NCBI GenBank assembly: GCA_009777135.1
Contig: WRMM01000126.1
Location: 1 to 6,333, forward strand
From: Candidatus Fibrimonadales bacterium
Lineage (GTDB): Bacteria > Fibrobacterota > Fibrobacteria > Fibrobacterales > Fibrobacteraceae
Direction: 5' to 3'
DNA: 6,333 nt
The notes beneath the pieces were generated by a model. That model was not told the DNA's origin. It searched no databases and saw only the letters and a program-made list of their open reading frames with translations. Positions 1 to 6,111 of this stretch are shown one piece after another. Numbering within the stretch: position 1 is the first letter of the stretch; each line of letters opens with the position of its first letter. Position numbers and translations under genes: made by a program.

Positions 1-1
1 A

Positions 2-391
2 GGTACAGCCGGAAAAAATGGCAATTCCACAATAGTAAGTTGGGATAATAAAATCCTTACGGCATACGGTGGTGTAAGAGGGGGGCACAATCGTAATGGC
101 GCGGGTAGTGGGAACTCAGGAGGTGGTTCTGGTGGCGGCGGTACTGTTACTGAAAATGGTAGCGAATTAGGAACTGGTTGGGAATTTGTAAAAGGAGGGG
201 ATGGCAACAATGGACACGATCGTGATTGTGGCGGTCGCTTTGGAGGGGCCGCGGCTACTATAATAAAACCGAATTATACTATTGGCGGTAGCGCTAATGG
301 AAAAGGAGGCACTGGTGGTTGTGGCGGCAAAGGCAATGGTGAAGACGGCGGTTCTGGTGAAGCTAGAATTGTAGTCACATGGTGGGAGTAA
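2..391 (+). CDS. Glycine-rich protein, C-terminal part (5' end outside window)
   Basis: The frame is open from the window edge to a TAA at 389-391 and gives 129 residues. About one third of them are glycine, in runs such as GGGSGGGG, mixed with Asn, Ser and Thr. The fragment ends in a hydrophobic, aromatic strand (ARIVVTWWE). Glycine-rich repeats closed by a short beta-strand with Trp are common at the C-termini of bacterial surface and phage tail-fibre-like proteins, so an extracellular or surface role is likely but not proven. Two cysteines lie in CGG contexts. The start, any signal peptide and any N-terminal domain lie upstream of the window, so the function cannot be assigned. It is co-directional with the OmpA-like gene 30 nt downstream, which supports an envelope context. 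Confidence 0.7.
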   Translation, partial: GTAGKNGNSTIVSWDNKILTAYGGVRGGHNRNGAGSGNSGGGSGGGGTVTENGSELGTGWEFVKGGDGNNGHDRDCGGRFGGAAATIIKPNYTIGGSANGKGGTGGCGGKGNGEDGGSGEARIVVTWWE

Positions 392-401
392 TTACAATTA
401 T

Positions 402-407
402 AAGGAG
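402..407 (+). promoter_or_regulatory. Shine-Dalgarno for the OmpA-like gene, long spacing
   Basis: AAGGAG lies 14 nt before the ATG at 422, longer than the usual 5-9 nt. No other in-frame ATG, GTG or TTG lies between the motif and 422. The encoded signal peptide begins right at 422, so this start is kept. Confidence 0.55.
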
Positions 408-421
408 AAATATTTCTTAAC

Positions 422-1531
422 ATGAAAAAAATATCAATTATAACATCGGTGTTGCTATGCGTTGCAATCTCTGCGGTTGCAGAAAACGCATTGAATACCG
501 AACCAAACGAAGCCATTACCGCTACCACAGAAGAAGCACCAGATTCTACCGTAATTCGGACGTTGCTGCAAACAATTTATTTTGAACGCAACAGCGTAAT
601 ACTCTCGCCATCTTCACTTGAATCGCTTGACAGCATCATCGCTTTATTCAAACAAAACACTGAATTGCGCTATGAAATTCAAGGACATAGCGACTCTATC
701 ACCGATACAAAGTATAATGAATTTTTACCTGGTTTGCGAGCAATTACAGTTAAAAATTATATCATCTCCAAAGGCATACCGATAGAGAATATAGTTGCCG
801 TGAGCTACAGTGCCACAAAACCCATATCCCCTGACAGCACATCATCGGGTCGCGCACTGAACCGACGTGTAGAAATAATGCTGATTGAATCTGTGCCTGT
901 TCTAAAACCAGAGCCAGAACCAATCATTCAAATTGCCGAACCCAAACCATGTCCCATAATAGAATGCGAAACATGTCCAGATATACAATCTGCTCCCAAG
1001 CAAAAATCTAGAGCGAGTATTGGAATCGGAGGATTCTTTTCTAACGACTTTGGCGGCGGATTCAAAATGCCAGAAATTAATATTAAAAACATAAAAATAC
1101 CAGGCACGGAAATGAAAACACCGTGGATTGGCGGTGGTGTTAAAGGATTCTTTGACATAACTTACGCCGAATTCGGCATAGGACTGACTTTTGCCAGCGG
1201 AGACTGGTCCTTCACTGCCCTCAATCTTGGCATATTGGGCAAATACCCGATAGAATTGCACGATAACATATCCATGTTCCCTGCCGCAGGCATTGATTAT
1301 CAATTGGAACTTAACGGCGACTACAGCGCATTGTGGTTCAAGTTTGGCACCGGCATGGATATCGCTGTGAACGATGCCATATTCATTCGGCCTATGCTGC
1401 TGTATGGTTTTAGGCAAGCAAATAAATGGGAGAACGATGCAGTAAGACCAGTAATTCAAGATGGGAAAGAAGGCACAACACTGCTTGGGCACGGCATTAC
1501 ATTTAGCGTTGGAATAGGCTTCAAACTTTAA
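422..1531 (+). CDS. OmpA-family outer-membrane protein with N-terminal peptidoglycan-binding domain and C-terminal beta-barrel
   Basis: 369 residues. Residues 1-20 form a Sec signal peptide (KK n-region, hydrophobic core, cleavage after AVA). Residues about 50-155 form an OmpA_C-type domain: IYFERNS strand, GHSD with D91, R106 in LPGLRA, and GRALNRRVEI at 143-152. D91 and R106 are 15 residues apart, as are the Asp and Arg that contact diaminopimelate in OmpA-type domains, so peptidoglycan binding should be intact. Residues about 160-190 are a Pro/Glu linker with three cysteines (C177, C182, C185). Residues about 197-369 alternate polar and hydrophobic or glycine residues and end in SVGIGFKL, which looks like a small outer-membrane barrel. 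The role is probably to tether the outer membrane to the cell wall. The domain order is the reverse of classical OmpA. The FISUMP lipoprotein gene follows 9 nt downstream, so the two are likely co-expressed. The OmpA domain is certain; the barrel is inferred from the residue pattern. Confidence 0.88.
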   Translation: MKKISIITSVLLCVAISAVAENALNTEPNEAITATTEEAPDSTVIRTLLQTIYFERNSVILSPSSLESLDSIIALFKQNTELRYEIQGHSDSITDTKYNEFLPGLRAITVKNYIISKGIPIENIVAVSYSATKPISPDSTSSGRALNRRVEIMLIESVPVLKPEPEPIIQIAEPKPCPIIECETCPDIQSAPKQKSRASIGIGGFFSNDFGGGFKMPEINIKNIKIPGTEMKTPWIGGGVKGFFDITYAEFGIGLTFASGDWSFTALNLGILGKYPIELHDNISMFPAAGIDYQLELNGDYSALWFKFGTGMDIAVNDAIFIRPMLLYGFRQANKWENDAVRPVIQDGKEGTTLLGHGITFSVGIGFKL

Positions 1532-1540
1532 GGAGAAAAA

Positions 1541-2170
1541 ATGATAAAAATTTTTGGATTTACGTTAATCATTGCGATTCTCTTTGCCGGATGCAGCACA
1601 GATACCAATAATAGCATAGATGTTGGCGATTTGCAATTTAACCCGAATATAAATTATGAATCATTCACAGATTCAAGAGATGGTCAAAGCTATCGCACGG
1701 TCAAAATAGGCAACAGAATATGGATGGCAGAGAACTTTAGCTACGCAAACCACTCATGCGGCGTTAGTTGGTGCTATGAGAATAACGATGCTTATTGCGC
1801 AGCGTATGGCAGATTATATGACTGGTGCGCCGCTATGAGCGCTTGCCCAGATGGATGGCGTTTACCTAGCGATGCGGATTGGTATGATTTGATTCGGGCT
1901 GCCGGCAGCCAAGAGATTGCTGGCGAAAAATTTAAATCGCAAACAGGCTGGAATAGCAATGGCAACGGCACAGACGAATTTGGTTTTTCAGCATTGCCAG
2001 GCGGATACGGGCGCAGTTGCCATCGCGCTTTCATTGGCGCTGGTTCAAGCGGTTTTTGGTGGGGCGCAACGGAACTCGGAGCATGGATTATGGGAGCTGA
2101 TTATGAGGGTATGGAAGCAAGTTTCATTGGCGCAAACGCAGGATTATCTGTTCGTTGCGTTAGGGATTGA
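1541..2170 (+). CDS. FISUMP-domain lipoprotein
   Basis: 209 residues. The N-terminus has a lipoprotein signal: hydrophobic stretch, then LFAGC with lipidation Cys at residue 18, followed by a Ser/Asn/Asp-rich tether. From about residue 41 to the end it matches the Fibrobacter succinogenes major paralogous (FISUMP) domain pattern: FTDSRDGQSYRTVKIG, then IWMAENF, GRLYDW, CPDGWRLPSDADW, GFSALPGGYG, FWWGATE and the closing SVRCVRD. Seven cysteines follow the lipidated one (73, 78, 86, 96, 102, 160, 206), so disulfides are plausible. The biochemical role of FISUMP proteins is not established; they are often surface or secreted proteins in large paralogous families. A strong SD (AGGAG at 1531-1535, 5 nt before ATG) overlaps the stop codon of the OmpA-like gene, which suggests coupled translation. 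After signal II the protein should be anchored in a membrane, probably the outer one. Confidence 0.88.
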   Translation: MIKIFGFTLIIAILFAGCSTDTNNSIDVGDLQFNPNINYESFTDSRDGQSYRTVKIGNRIWMAENFSYANHSCGVSWCYENNDAYCAAYGRLYDWCAAMSACPDGWRLPSDADWYDLIRAAGSQEIAGEKFKSQTGWNSNGNGTDEFGFSALPGGYGRSCHRAFIGAGSSGFWWGATELGAWIMGADYEGMEASFIGANAGLSVRCVRD

Positions 2171-2197
2171 GCGTAAAATGCTTTCTATATTACCCCA

Positions 2198-3163
2198 ATG
2201 TCTTCCTATATGCTCCTAACCCTAGATAAAAGCATAAAAGAATTGCGCGGTGTTTTTGAACCCTATTTCGCCGTGCAATATTTGGATTCAAAAAACATTT
2301 CAAAAGAAACGCTGAAAAATTCGGTTGCACTGATTATTCGCTCAACTAGAAAATATGGCGAAGAGACTTTGGCGGGCGCAAATGTGAAATTCATAGGGAC
2401 GGTTACGTCTGGCTATGAGCATATAGACACCGAGTTTTGCGAAAAGAATGGCATTTTTTGGGCAAATGCGCACGGCAGCAATGCCGAGTCCGTTGGGGAA
2501 TATGTGGAGGCGGCTTTAGCTCAAATTTCAGAAAAATTAAGCGAACTTACGCTTGGGATTGTTGGCGTGGGAGCAACTGGAAGCAGCGTAAAAAAAAATG
2601 CGGAAAAATTAGGGATGAGGCTTTTGCTGTGCGACCCTCCAAAAAATCTGAACGACAATGTTTTTGAGGCAGATATAATAACATTGCATGTGCCTCTTGA
2701 AAAATATGGAAAATATCCCACTTATCATATAGCAAATGCAGATTTTTTCAGCAAAATGAAGCGTGGCGCATGGCTTATAAACGCTGCCCGCGGAGCGGTG
2801 TGCGATAGCGAGGCTTTGAGGGCGGCTTTGCAAAGCGGGCATTTGGGCGGAGCGGTTGTTGATGTTTGGGAAAACGAGCCAAATATAGACGAGAGCCTGC
2901 TGCCTTTGATTGAAATTGCCACTCCTCACATCGCTGGGCATAGCACAGAAGCCAAAATAAATGCGGCAAATATGCTTATAAAGTCCATTGGCGAACATTT
3001 TAACATAGAAGAATTGAAAAACAAAACCCTGCCTTTGCCTCAAAATTCAAGCAATGGCGTTTATTCCATTCGCAAAGATGATGCGGAATTTCGCAAAAAT
3101 CCAAGGAATTTCACGGAAATTAGGAATGAGTATAAAAGAAAAGCCGAACTCAACCCAACGTAA
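2198..3163 (+). CDS. pdxB: Erythronate-4-phosphate dehydrogenase-like D-2-hydroxyacid dehydrogenase
   Basis: 321 residues, cytoplasmic. The D-isomer-specific 2-hydroxyacid dehydrogenase fold is clear: Rossmann motif GIVGVGATG (120-128) with acidic D146 in LLLCDPP for NAD binding, and catalytic R198 (NAARGAV), E227 (DVWENEP) and H244 (ATPHIAGHS). Signatures SGYEHIDTEFCEKNGI, SNAESVGEYV, LCDPPK, PTYHI and IATPHIAGHS are those of PdxB, and the R-E-H spacing (29 and 17) matches E. coli PdxB as I recall it. PdxB oxidises 4-phospho-D-erythronate to 2-oxo-3-hydroxy-4-phosphobutanoate in the DXP-dependent pyridoxal-phosphate pathway. The C-terminal part keeps YSIRKDDAEFRKNP and a following basic helix resembling the PdxB dimerisation domain, but the protein is about 55 residues shorter than E. 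coli PdxB (378). The start is uncertain: ATG 2198 and ATG 2210 (residue 5) are both possible and neither has a visible SD. No other vitamin B6 gene is nearby. Another 2-hydroxyacid dehydrogenase activity remains possible. Confidence 0.78.
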   Translation: MSSYMLLTLDKSIKELRGVFEPYFAVQYLDSKNISKETLKNSVALIIRSTRKYGEETLAGANVKFIGTVTSGYEHIDTEFCEKNGIFWANAHGSNAESVGEYVEAALAQISEKLSELTLGIVGVGATGSSVKKNAEKLGMRLLLCDPPKNLNDNVFEADIITLHVPLEKYGKYPTYHIANADFFSKMKRGAWLINAARGAVCDSEALRAALQSGHLGGAVVDVWENEPNIDESLLPLIEIATPHIAGHSTEAKINAANMLIKSIGEHFNIEELKNKTLPLPQNSSNGVYSIRKDDAEFRKNPRNFTEIRNEYKRKAELNPT

Positions 3164-3302
3164 GTCTCGTTTCTACTTTTTTGCGAAAGATAGCCTAGCC
3201 CTCATTAAGACTTTTCAAAGGAAACATGCCTAAGCATAAGCCTTAGCGAGGAGCATTGGACGAGCCAAATATGTTAGAACGGCCTTTATTGGGTGAGCCG
3301 GC

Positions 3303-3325
3303 TATATAAATATATATTATTTTTT
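3303..3325 (+). terminator. Weak AT-rich hairpin with T-tract after pdxB
   Basis: TATATA (3303-3308) can pair with TATATA (3311-3316) across AA, followed after a few bases by six T (3320-3325). The stem has no G-C pair and the T-tract is offset, so it would be a poor intrinsic terminator for the plus strand. It lies in the 164-nt intergenic stretch 3164-3327 between convergent genes. Nothing else convincing is seen there: a CTAAG/CTTAG 5-bp stem near 3229-3245 and an AGCCGGCT palindrome near 3296-3303, but no ORF and no tRNA-like fold. Confidence 0.2.
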
Positions 3326-3327
3326 CG

Positions 3328-3600
3328 CTAATGGTAAAGAGTTGGTATAATTGCCATTAAATTTATGAAAAAATCTCTAAATAATGCCAACATTGTGGGC
3401 AAAAAGAACATTAGCACAAGAACTACGGTCAAAATTTTAGGGATAAATGTCATTGTCATTTCATTAATATGGGTGGCAGCCTGAAAAAGCGCTATAACAA
3501 GCCCAACAACAAGAGCGGATATAAGCATAGGTCCGCACATATAAAGCATGAGGGTCATGGCGTTGCGCCCAATATCTATTATAAAAAGGTCGGTTACCAT
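3328..3600 (-). CDS. fliQ: Flagellar export-gate protein FliQ
   Basis: 90 residues, the usual FliQ length. It has two membrane segments (about 15-38 and 56-78) joined by the family hallmark loop FQAATHINEMTMTFIPK (39-55). FliQ is a small inner-membrane subunit of the flagellar type III export gate, forming with FliP and FliR the helical channel inside the basal body. ATG at 3600 begins 2 nt after the fliP stop and has no clear SD, so translation is probably coupled to fliP. It is the last gene of the minus-strand cluster here; fliR, which usually follows, is absent and the next gene is the convergent pdxB. Confidence 0.95.
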   Translation of the reverse strand: MVTDLFIIDIGRNAMTLMLYMCGPMLISALVVGLVIALFQAATHINEMTMTFIPKILTVVLVLMFFLPTMLALFRDFFINLMAIIPTLYH

Positions 3601-3602
3601 AG

Positions 3603-4460
3603 CTAATGGAAAGATAATAACAATTGTTGCACAATTAAATTCCAGCCATCAACCAAAACAAATAAAATTAGCTTAAAAGGCATTGAAACCATCATTGGCG
3701 GCAGCATCATCATGCCCATGGACATTAAAATCGAAGCAACCGCCATGTCTATAACCAAAAACGGAATATAAATCATAAAGCCTATTATAAATGCTGTTTT
3801 CAGCTCTGAAATTATGAAAGCCGGGATTATTGTCCACATTTTCAAGTCGTCAATGGTTTGCGGATTTGACTGGCGAGAAGCCCTTATGAATAGAGCTAAA
3901 TCTTGCTCAGATGTTTGCCTCAGCATAAATTCGCGAATGGGTTTCACGGCTTTGTCTATGCCTTCTTGATAGTTTATTTCGTGGGCTAAATATGGCTGCA
4001 GGGCTTCATCATTTATTCTGTTGAATGTTGGAGCCATAATAAAAAAAGTCAAAAATAAGCCTAGCCCCATTACCATTTGGTTTGGCGGCGAATTTTGCGT
4101 TCCAAGAGCCTGCTTTACAAAATTCAGCACTATTACAATGCGGGTAAAGCTAGTCATCATTATTATTATGGACGGCGCAAGAGAAAGTATGGTTAGCAGC
4201 GCAACGAGTTCAAGAGCAACAGAAACATCTTCTACGCTTTGAGCCCTTTCAACGCCAAATGTAACGCGCGGCAAAGGAATATCCGGAGCCGCAGGCTGCG
4301 CAAATGCTGCTGAAGCACTTAGTATTAAGAATGCTAATATAATAACTAGTTGAGAGTTGAGAATTGAGAATTGAGAGTTATTTTTGTAAACAAAACCGCT
4401 ATATGTGAAGGCACTCTCAACTCTCAACTCTTCACTCTCAACTAAAGCGTTATGCTGCAT
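3603..4460 (-). CDS. fliP: Flagellar export-gate protein FliP with a 32-residue in-frame insertion in its signal peptide
   Basis: 285 residues from ATG 4460. FliP motifs are clear: SFTRIVIVLNFVKQALG, SPPNQMVMGLGLFLTFF, IIPAFIISELKTAF, PFLVIDMAVASILMSMGMMM and the ending DGWNLIVQQL. FliP is a polytopic inner-membrane protein that forms the core of the flagellar export channel with FliQ and FliR. FliP normally has a cleavable signal peptide. Here the hydrophobic core VIILAFLILS and cleavage site AFA (after about residue 54) lie behind a 38-residue leader. Residues 7-38 are encoded by an inverted-repeat element (4347-4444); without them the N-terminus would be MQHNAL joined to VIILAFLILS and the total 253 residues, the normal FliP size. 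A TTG at 4466 is also in frame and overlaps the fliO stop, but the SD at 4470-4475 is 9 nt from ATG 4460 and only 3 nt from the TTG, so the ATG is preferred. The gene lies 2 nt after the fliO stop. Confidence 0.95.
   Translation of the reverse strand: MQHNALVESEELRVESAFTYSGFVYKNNSQFSILNSQLVIILAFLILSASAAFAQPAAPDIPLPRVTFGVERAQSVEDVSVALELVALLTILSLAPSIIIMMTSFTRIVIVLNFVKQALGTQNSPPNQMVMGLGLFLTFFIMAPTFNRINDEALQPYLAHEINYQEGIDKAVKPIREFMLRQTSEQDLALFIRASRQSNPQTIDDLKMWTIIPAFIISELKTAFIIGFMIYIPFLVIDMAVASILMSMGMMMLPPMMVSMPFKLILFVLVDGWNLIVQQLLLSFH
4347..4444. repeat. MITE-like inverted-repeat element made of GTTGAGA heptamers, inserted in fliP
   Basis: The element spans 4349-4442 (94 bp) and is flanked on both sides by TA (4347-4348 and 4443-4444), consistent with a TA target duplication. 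The outermost 11 bp, TAGTTGAGAGT, are perfectly inverted. Each arm (4349-4378 and 4413-4442) is about four tandem 7-mers: (G/A)TTGAGA on the plus-strand left arm, and GTTGAGA with one degenerate unit on the minus-strand right arm. The arms match at 26 of 30 positions. The 34-nt middle contains TTTTGTAAACAAAA, itself a near palindrome. Element plus one TA is 96 nt, exactly 32 codons, and is open in the fliP frame. It encodes no transposase, so it would be a non-autonomous or purely repetitive element. No second copy occurs in the window. Confidence 0.8.
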
Positions 4461-4462
4461 TC

Positions 4463-5026
4463 TCAACCCCCTCCTTCTCTTCTGAATCTGCGGAGCAGGT
4501 GGTCTACGGTTGCGGAGAATTGGGCGGCTGTTACGGGCTTTGAATCGTAGGTTTCCATGATGTATCTTGCTTCGTTGCCTTGAATTTCGGAAAGAGTGCG
4601 CATGCCTTCTTGGGAGGAGCCTACTACCAAAATTCTTTCTGCGCCTGCTTTGATTAAAAATATGGTTTTGCCCGCTCCCAAAAATTTGGAATCCAAAAGC
4701 TGGATTACGGATTGCTTGTCGTTTGAAGCCGGACTTTCAATTTTGCGAACTTTTTTTGCCAAAACAAAAAGCACGTATAAAAGTATCAGTATAACGCCAA
4801 GCCCTATAGTCATGCGAATTGCAATGTTTCCGAGATCGGGCGGTTTATAGCTCTCCGTTGCGGCTGGCTGCGGCTGGTAGCTTTCACCCAAGGCTTGCTT
4901 CATGGCTTCAAACTTAAACGCAGCTATAGCAGAATCATTCCTAGCCGCCGCAGAAAGAGTATCTTCGCTTGTTTGAGCAGCGATACTCCCAATGAGCAGA
5001 ATTAATATGATAACCGCTTTGTCCAT
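4463..5026 (-). CDS. fliO: Flagellar biosynthesis protein FliO
   Basis: 187 residues from ATG 5026. Residues 1-17 look like a signal peptide or first membrane segment (MDKAVIILILLIGSIAAQ). A polar, probably periplasmic stretch follows to about 65. A strong membrane helix (68-90) is followed by the basic KKVRK, and the cytoplasmic FliO domain (about 106-150) carries QLLDSKFLGAGKTIFLIKAG, ILVVGSSQEGM and TLSEI. FliO helps the FliP ring assemble in the inner membrane during export-gate construction. Its place directly before fliP-fliQ is the conserved order. A TTG at 5032, adjacent to the fliY stop, is also in frame (189 residues), but the ATG is the better start. No strong SD is visible, so coupling to fliY translation is likely. 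The Arg-rich tail LLRRFRREGGG is encoded over the SD of fliP. Confidence 0.92.
   Translation of the reverse strand: MDKAVIILILLIGSIAAQTSEDTLSAAARNDSAIAAFKFEAMKQALGESYQPQPAATESYKPPDLGNIAIRMTIGLGVILILLYVLFVLAKKVRKIESPASNDKQSVIQLLDSKFLGAGKTIFLIKAGAERILVVGSSQEGMRTLSEIQGNEARYIMETYDSKPVTAAQFSATVDHLLRRFRREGGG
4470..4475 (-). promoter_or_regulatory. Shine-Dalgarno of fliP, decides the start
   Basis: On the minus strand AGGAGG (part of AGAAGGAGG) is 9 nt before ATG 4460 and only 3 nt before the alternative TTG 4466. This favours the ATG. The motif lies inside the last codons of fliO. Confidence 0.75.
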
Positions 5027-5032
5027 TTTCAA

Positions 5033-6106
5033 TTATCTCAGCAGTTTCAGCCTTTCTTCCGGAGATACCAGCTCTTTAATTCTAACGCCAAAGTTTTCAT
5101 CAACAACAACAACTTCGCCGCGCGCCACTACTTTGCCGTTTATCAAAATGTCAACAGGCTCGCCTGCCAGCCTATCCATTTCTACTATGGCTCCTGGTCC
5201 CAGCTCTAAAATTCTTTTTAAACTCATTTGCGCTCTGCCCAATTCTATAGCTATGGGCAATTCAATGTCCATCAGCAAATCAAGAGCCTTGTTGCCGGTG
5301 GAGCCAAATGCTCCCGCTGACTGGTGAGGAGCGAAAGCCTGAGGCGCAGAAACTGGAACTCCGCCTTCGGAGTACCCGCCAATAGGAGCTGCTGCCGAAA
5401 GCGATGGAGATGAAGAAAGCCCGAGACTCGCAAGGCTTGTATCTGCGTTAAAGACAGCTGCTTTTGAAGCAGTCTTCGATCTTATTCCAGAGAGCATGCC
5501 ATCGTCTATAATAATTAAGATTTTTTGGTCTGGAAATTCCTCTATCTTAACCAAAATAGTTGCGATTGCGCCACCGCTAAAATCATTTTTGCCAGAGAAA
5601 TCGTTAACCGCAACCTGTTCAAATTCCATTGATAAATGGAGCTGTGAATCCATTACGGTTATGCAAGAACCAGTGATCTGATTTATTATTTCGCAAATTG
5701 CGTCTTTATGGTCTTCGTTGTAATCTGTGTGCCCAGAACCCATCAGCATAAGGTCGGAGAGAGTCGCTACCTCTTGCTTGCTCATGGCAAAAGACATTTT
5801 TCCTACAATATCTTTTTTAACGTTGACATCCATGCGGAGACTTTGGCTTGCAAGCTCGTCTGGTATAACGGAGTTTTCACCTGCAACAAGCCACTGAAGC
5901 TGAAAATCAACAGCGCGAGAAAGCACTGTTGTTACAACGCTTGAAGCCTGCTCGCAAATTATTTTGAAGAATGAGCGCGCCGCCTCTGCTGTATTTTCAA
6001 CAGGAGTTGGACCCGCTGGAGCTGCCGCATCGCTATCACCGCCAAGCAAACTCTTGGTGAGCAGGTCTATTTCTTCTTGGCTTAATATGCCGCCATCATC
6101 TGCCAT
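5033..6106 (-). CDS. fliY: Flagellar motor switch protein FliY (CheC-like phosphatase domain plus FliN domain)
   Basis: 357 residues from ATG 6106, far longer than plain FliN (about 100-140). Residues 8-16 (LSQEEIDLL) form the N-terminal CheY-binding motif shared by FliM and FliY. Residues about 38-205 resemble the CheC/FliY domain; one helix carries the phosphatase pattern D135-x3-E139-x2-N142 (DAICEIIN). The corresponding place in the first helix (FFKIICEQAS) lacks the Asn, so that site looks degenerate. Residues about 215-270 are a Ser/Ala/Pro/Gly linker, and about 271-345 are a FliN (SpoA) domain: LLMDIELPIAIELGRAQMSL, GAIVEMDRLAGEPVDILING, and VARGEVVVVDENFGVRI. FliY sits in the cytoplasmic C-ring with FliM and can dephosphorylate CheY-P in organisms such as Bacillus and Thermotoga. 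It directly follows fliM. An in-frame GTG at 6112 lies inside the SD, so ATG 6106 is preferred. The FliN part is certain; phosphatase activity is inferred. Confidence 0.9.
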   Translation of the reverse strand: MADDGGILSQEEIDLLTKSLLGGDSDAAAPAGPTPVENTAEAARSFFKIICEQASSVVTTVLSRAVDFQLQWLVAGENSVIPDELASQSLRMDVNVKKDIVGKMSFAMSKQEVATLSDLMLMGSGHTDYNEDHKDAICEIINQITGSCITVMDSQLHLSMEFEQVAVNDFSGKNDFSGGAIATILVKIEEFPDQKILIIIDDGMLSGIRSKTASKAAVFNADTSLASLGLSSSPSLSAAAPIGGYSEGGVPVSAPQAFAPHQSAGAFGSTGNKALDLLMDIELPIAIELGRAQMSLKRILELGPGAIVEMDRLAGEPVDILINGKVVARGEVVVVDENFGVRIKELVSPEERLKLLR

Positions 6107-6111
6107 AAGCA

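Noticed and set aside
274..528. Minus-strand 84-codon frame with a Pro-rich end
   Set aside because: The proline-rich translation is the antisense of the glycine-rich coding sequence, a compositional artefact.
902..1492. Long open frame (196 codons) on the minus strand opposite the OmpA-like gene
   Set aside because: Its translation has no recognisable domain, and it is fully overlapped by a gene with a clear signal peptide and OmpA motifs.
1917..2219. Plus-strand open frame of 100 codons overlapping the FISUMP gene in another frame
   Set aside because: The FISUMP frame is clearly the coding one. The tail of this frame from ATG 2178 could be a 13-codon leader overlapping the pdxB start, but there is no convincing SD or conserved content.
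2609..3043. Minus-strand open frame of 144 codons opposite pdxB
   Set aside because: It is antisense to conserved dehydrogenase motifs, shows no coherent protein family features and has no SD.
3229..3245. CTAAG/CTTAG inverted repeat as a terminator
   Set aside because: The stem is only 5 bp with a 7-nt loop and no T-tract follows.
4349..4442. CRISPR repeat or rho-independent terminator interpretation of the inverted repeat
   Set aside because: There is one copy only, with no spacers and no T-tract, and it lies within an open reading frame.
4464..4466. TTG as the fliP start, overlapping the fliO stop
   Set aside because: The SD is only 3 nt away from it, while ATG 4460 has a 9-nt spacer.
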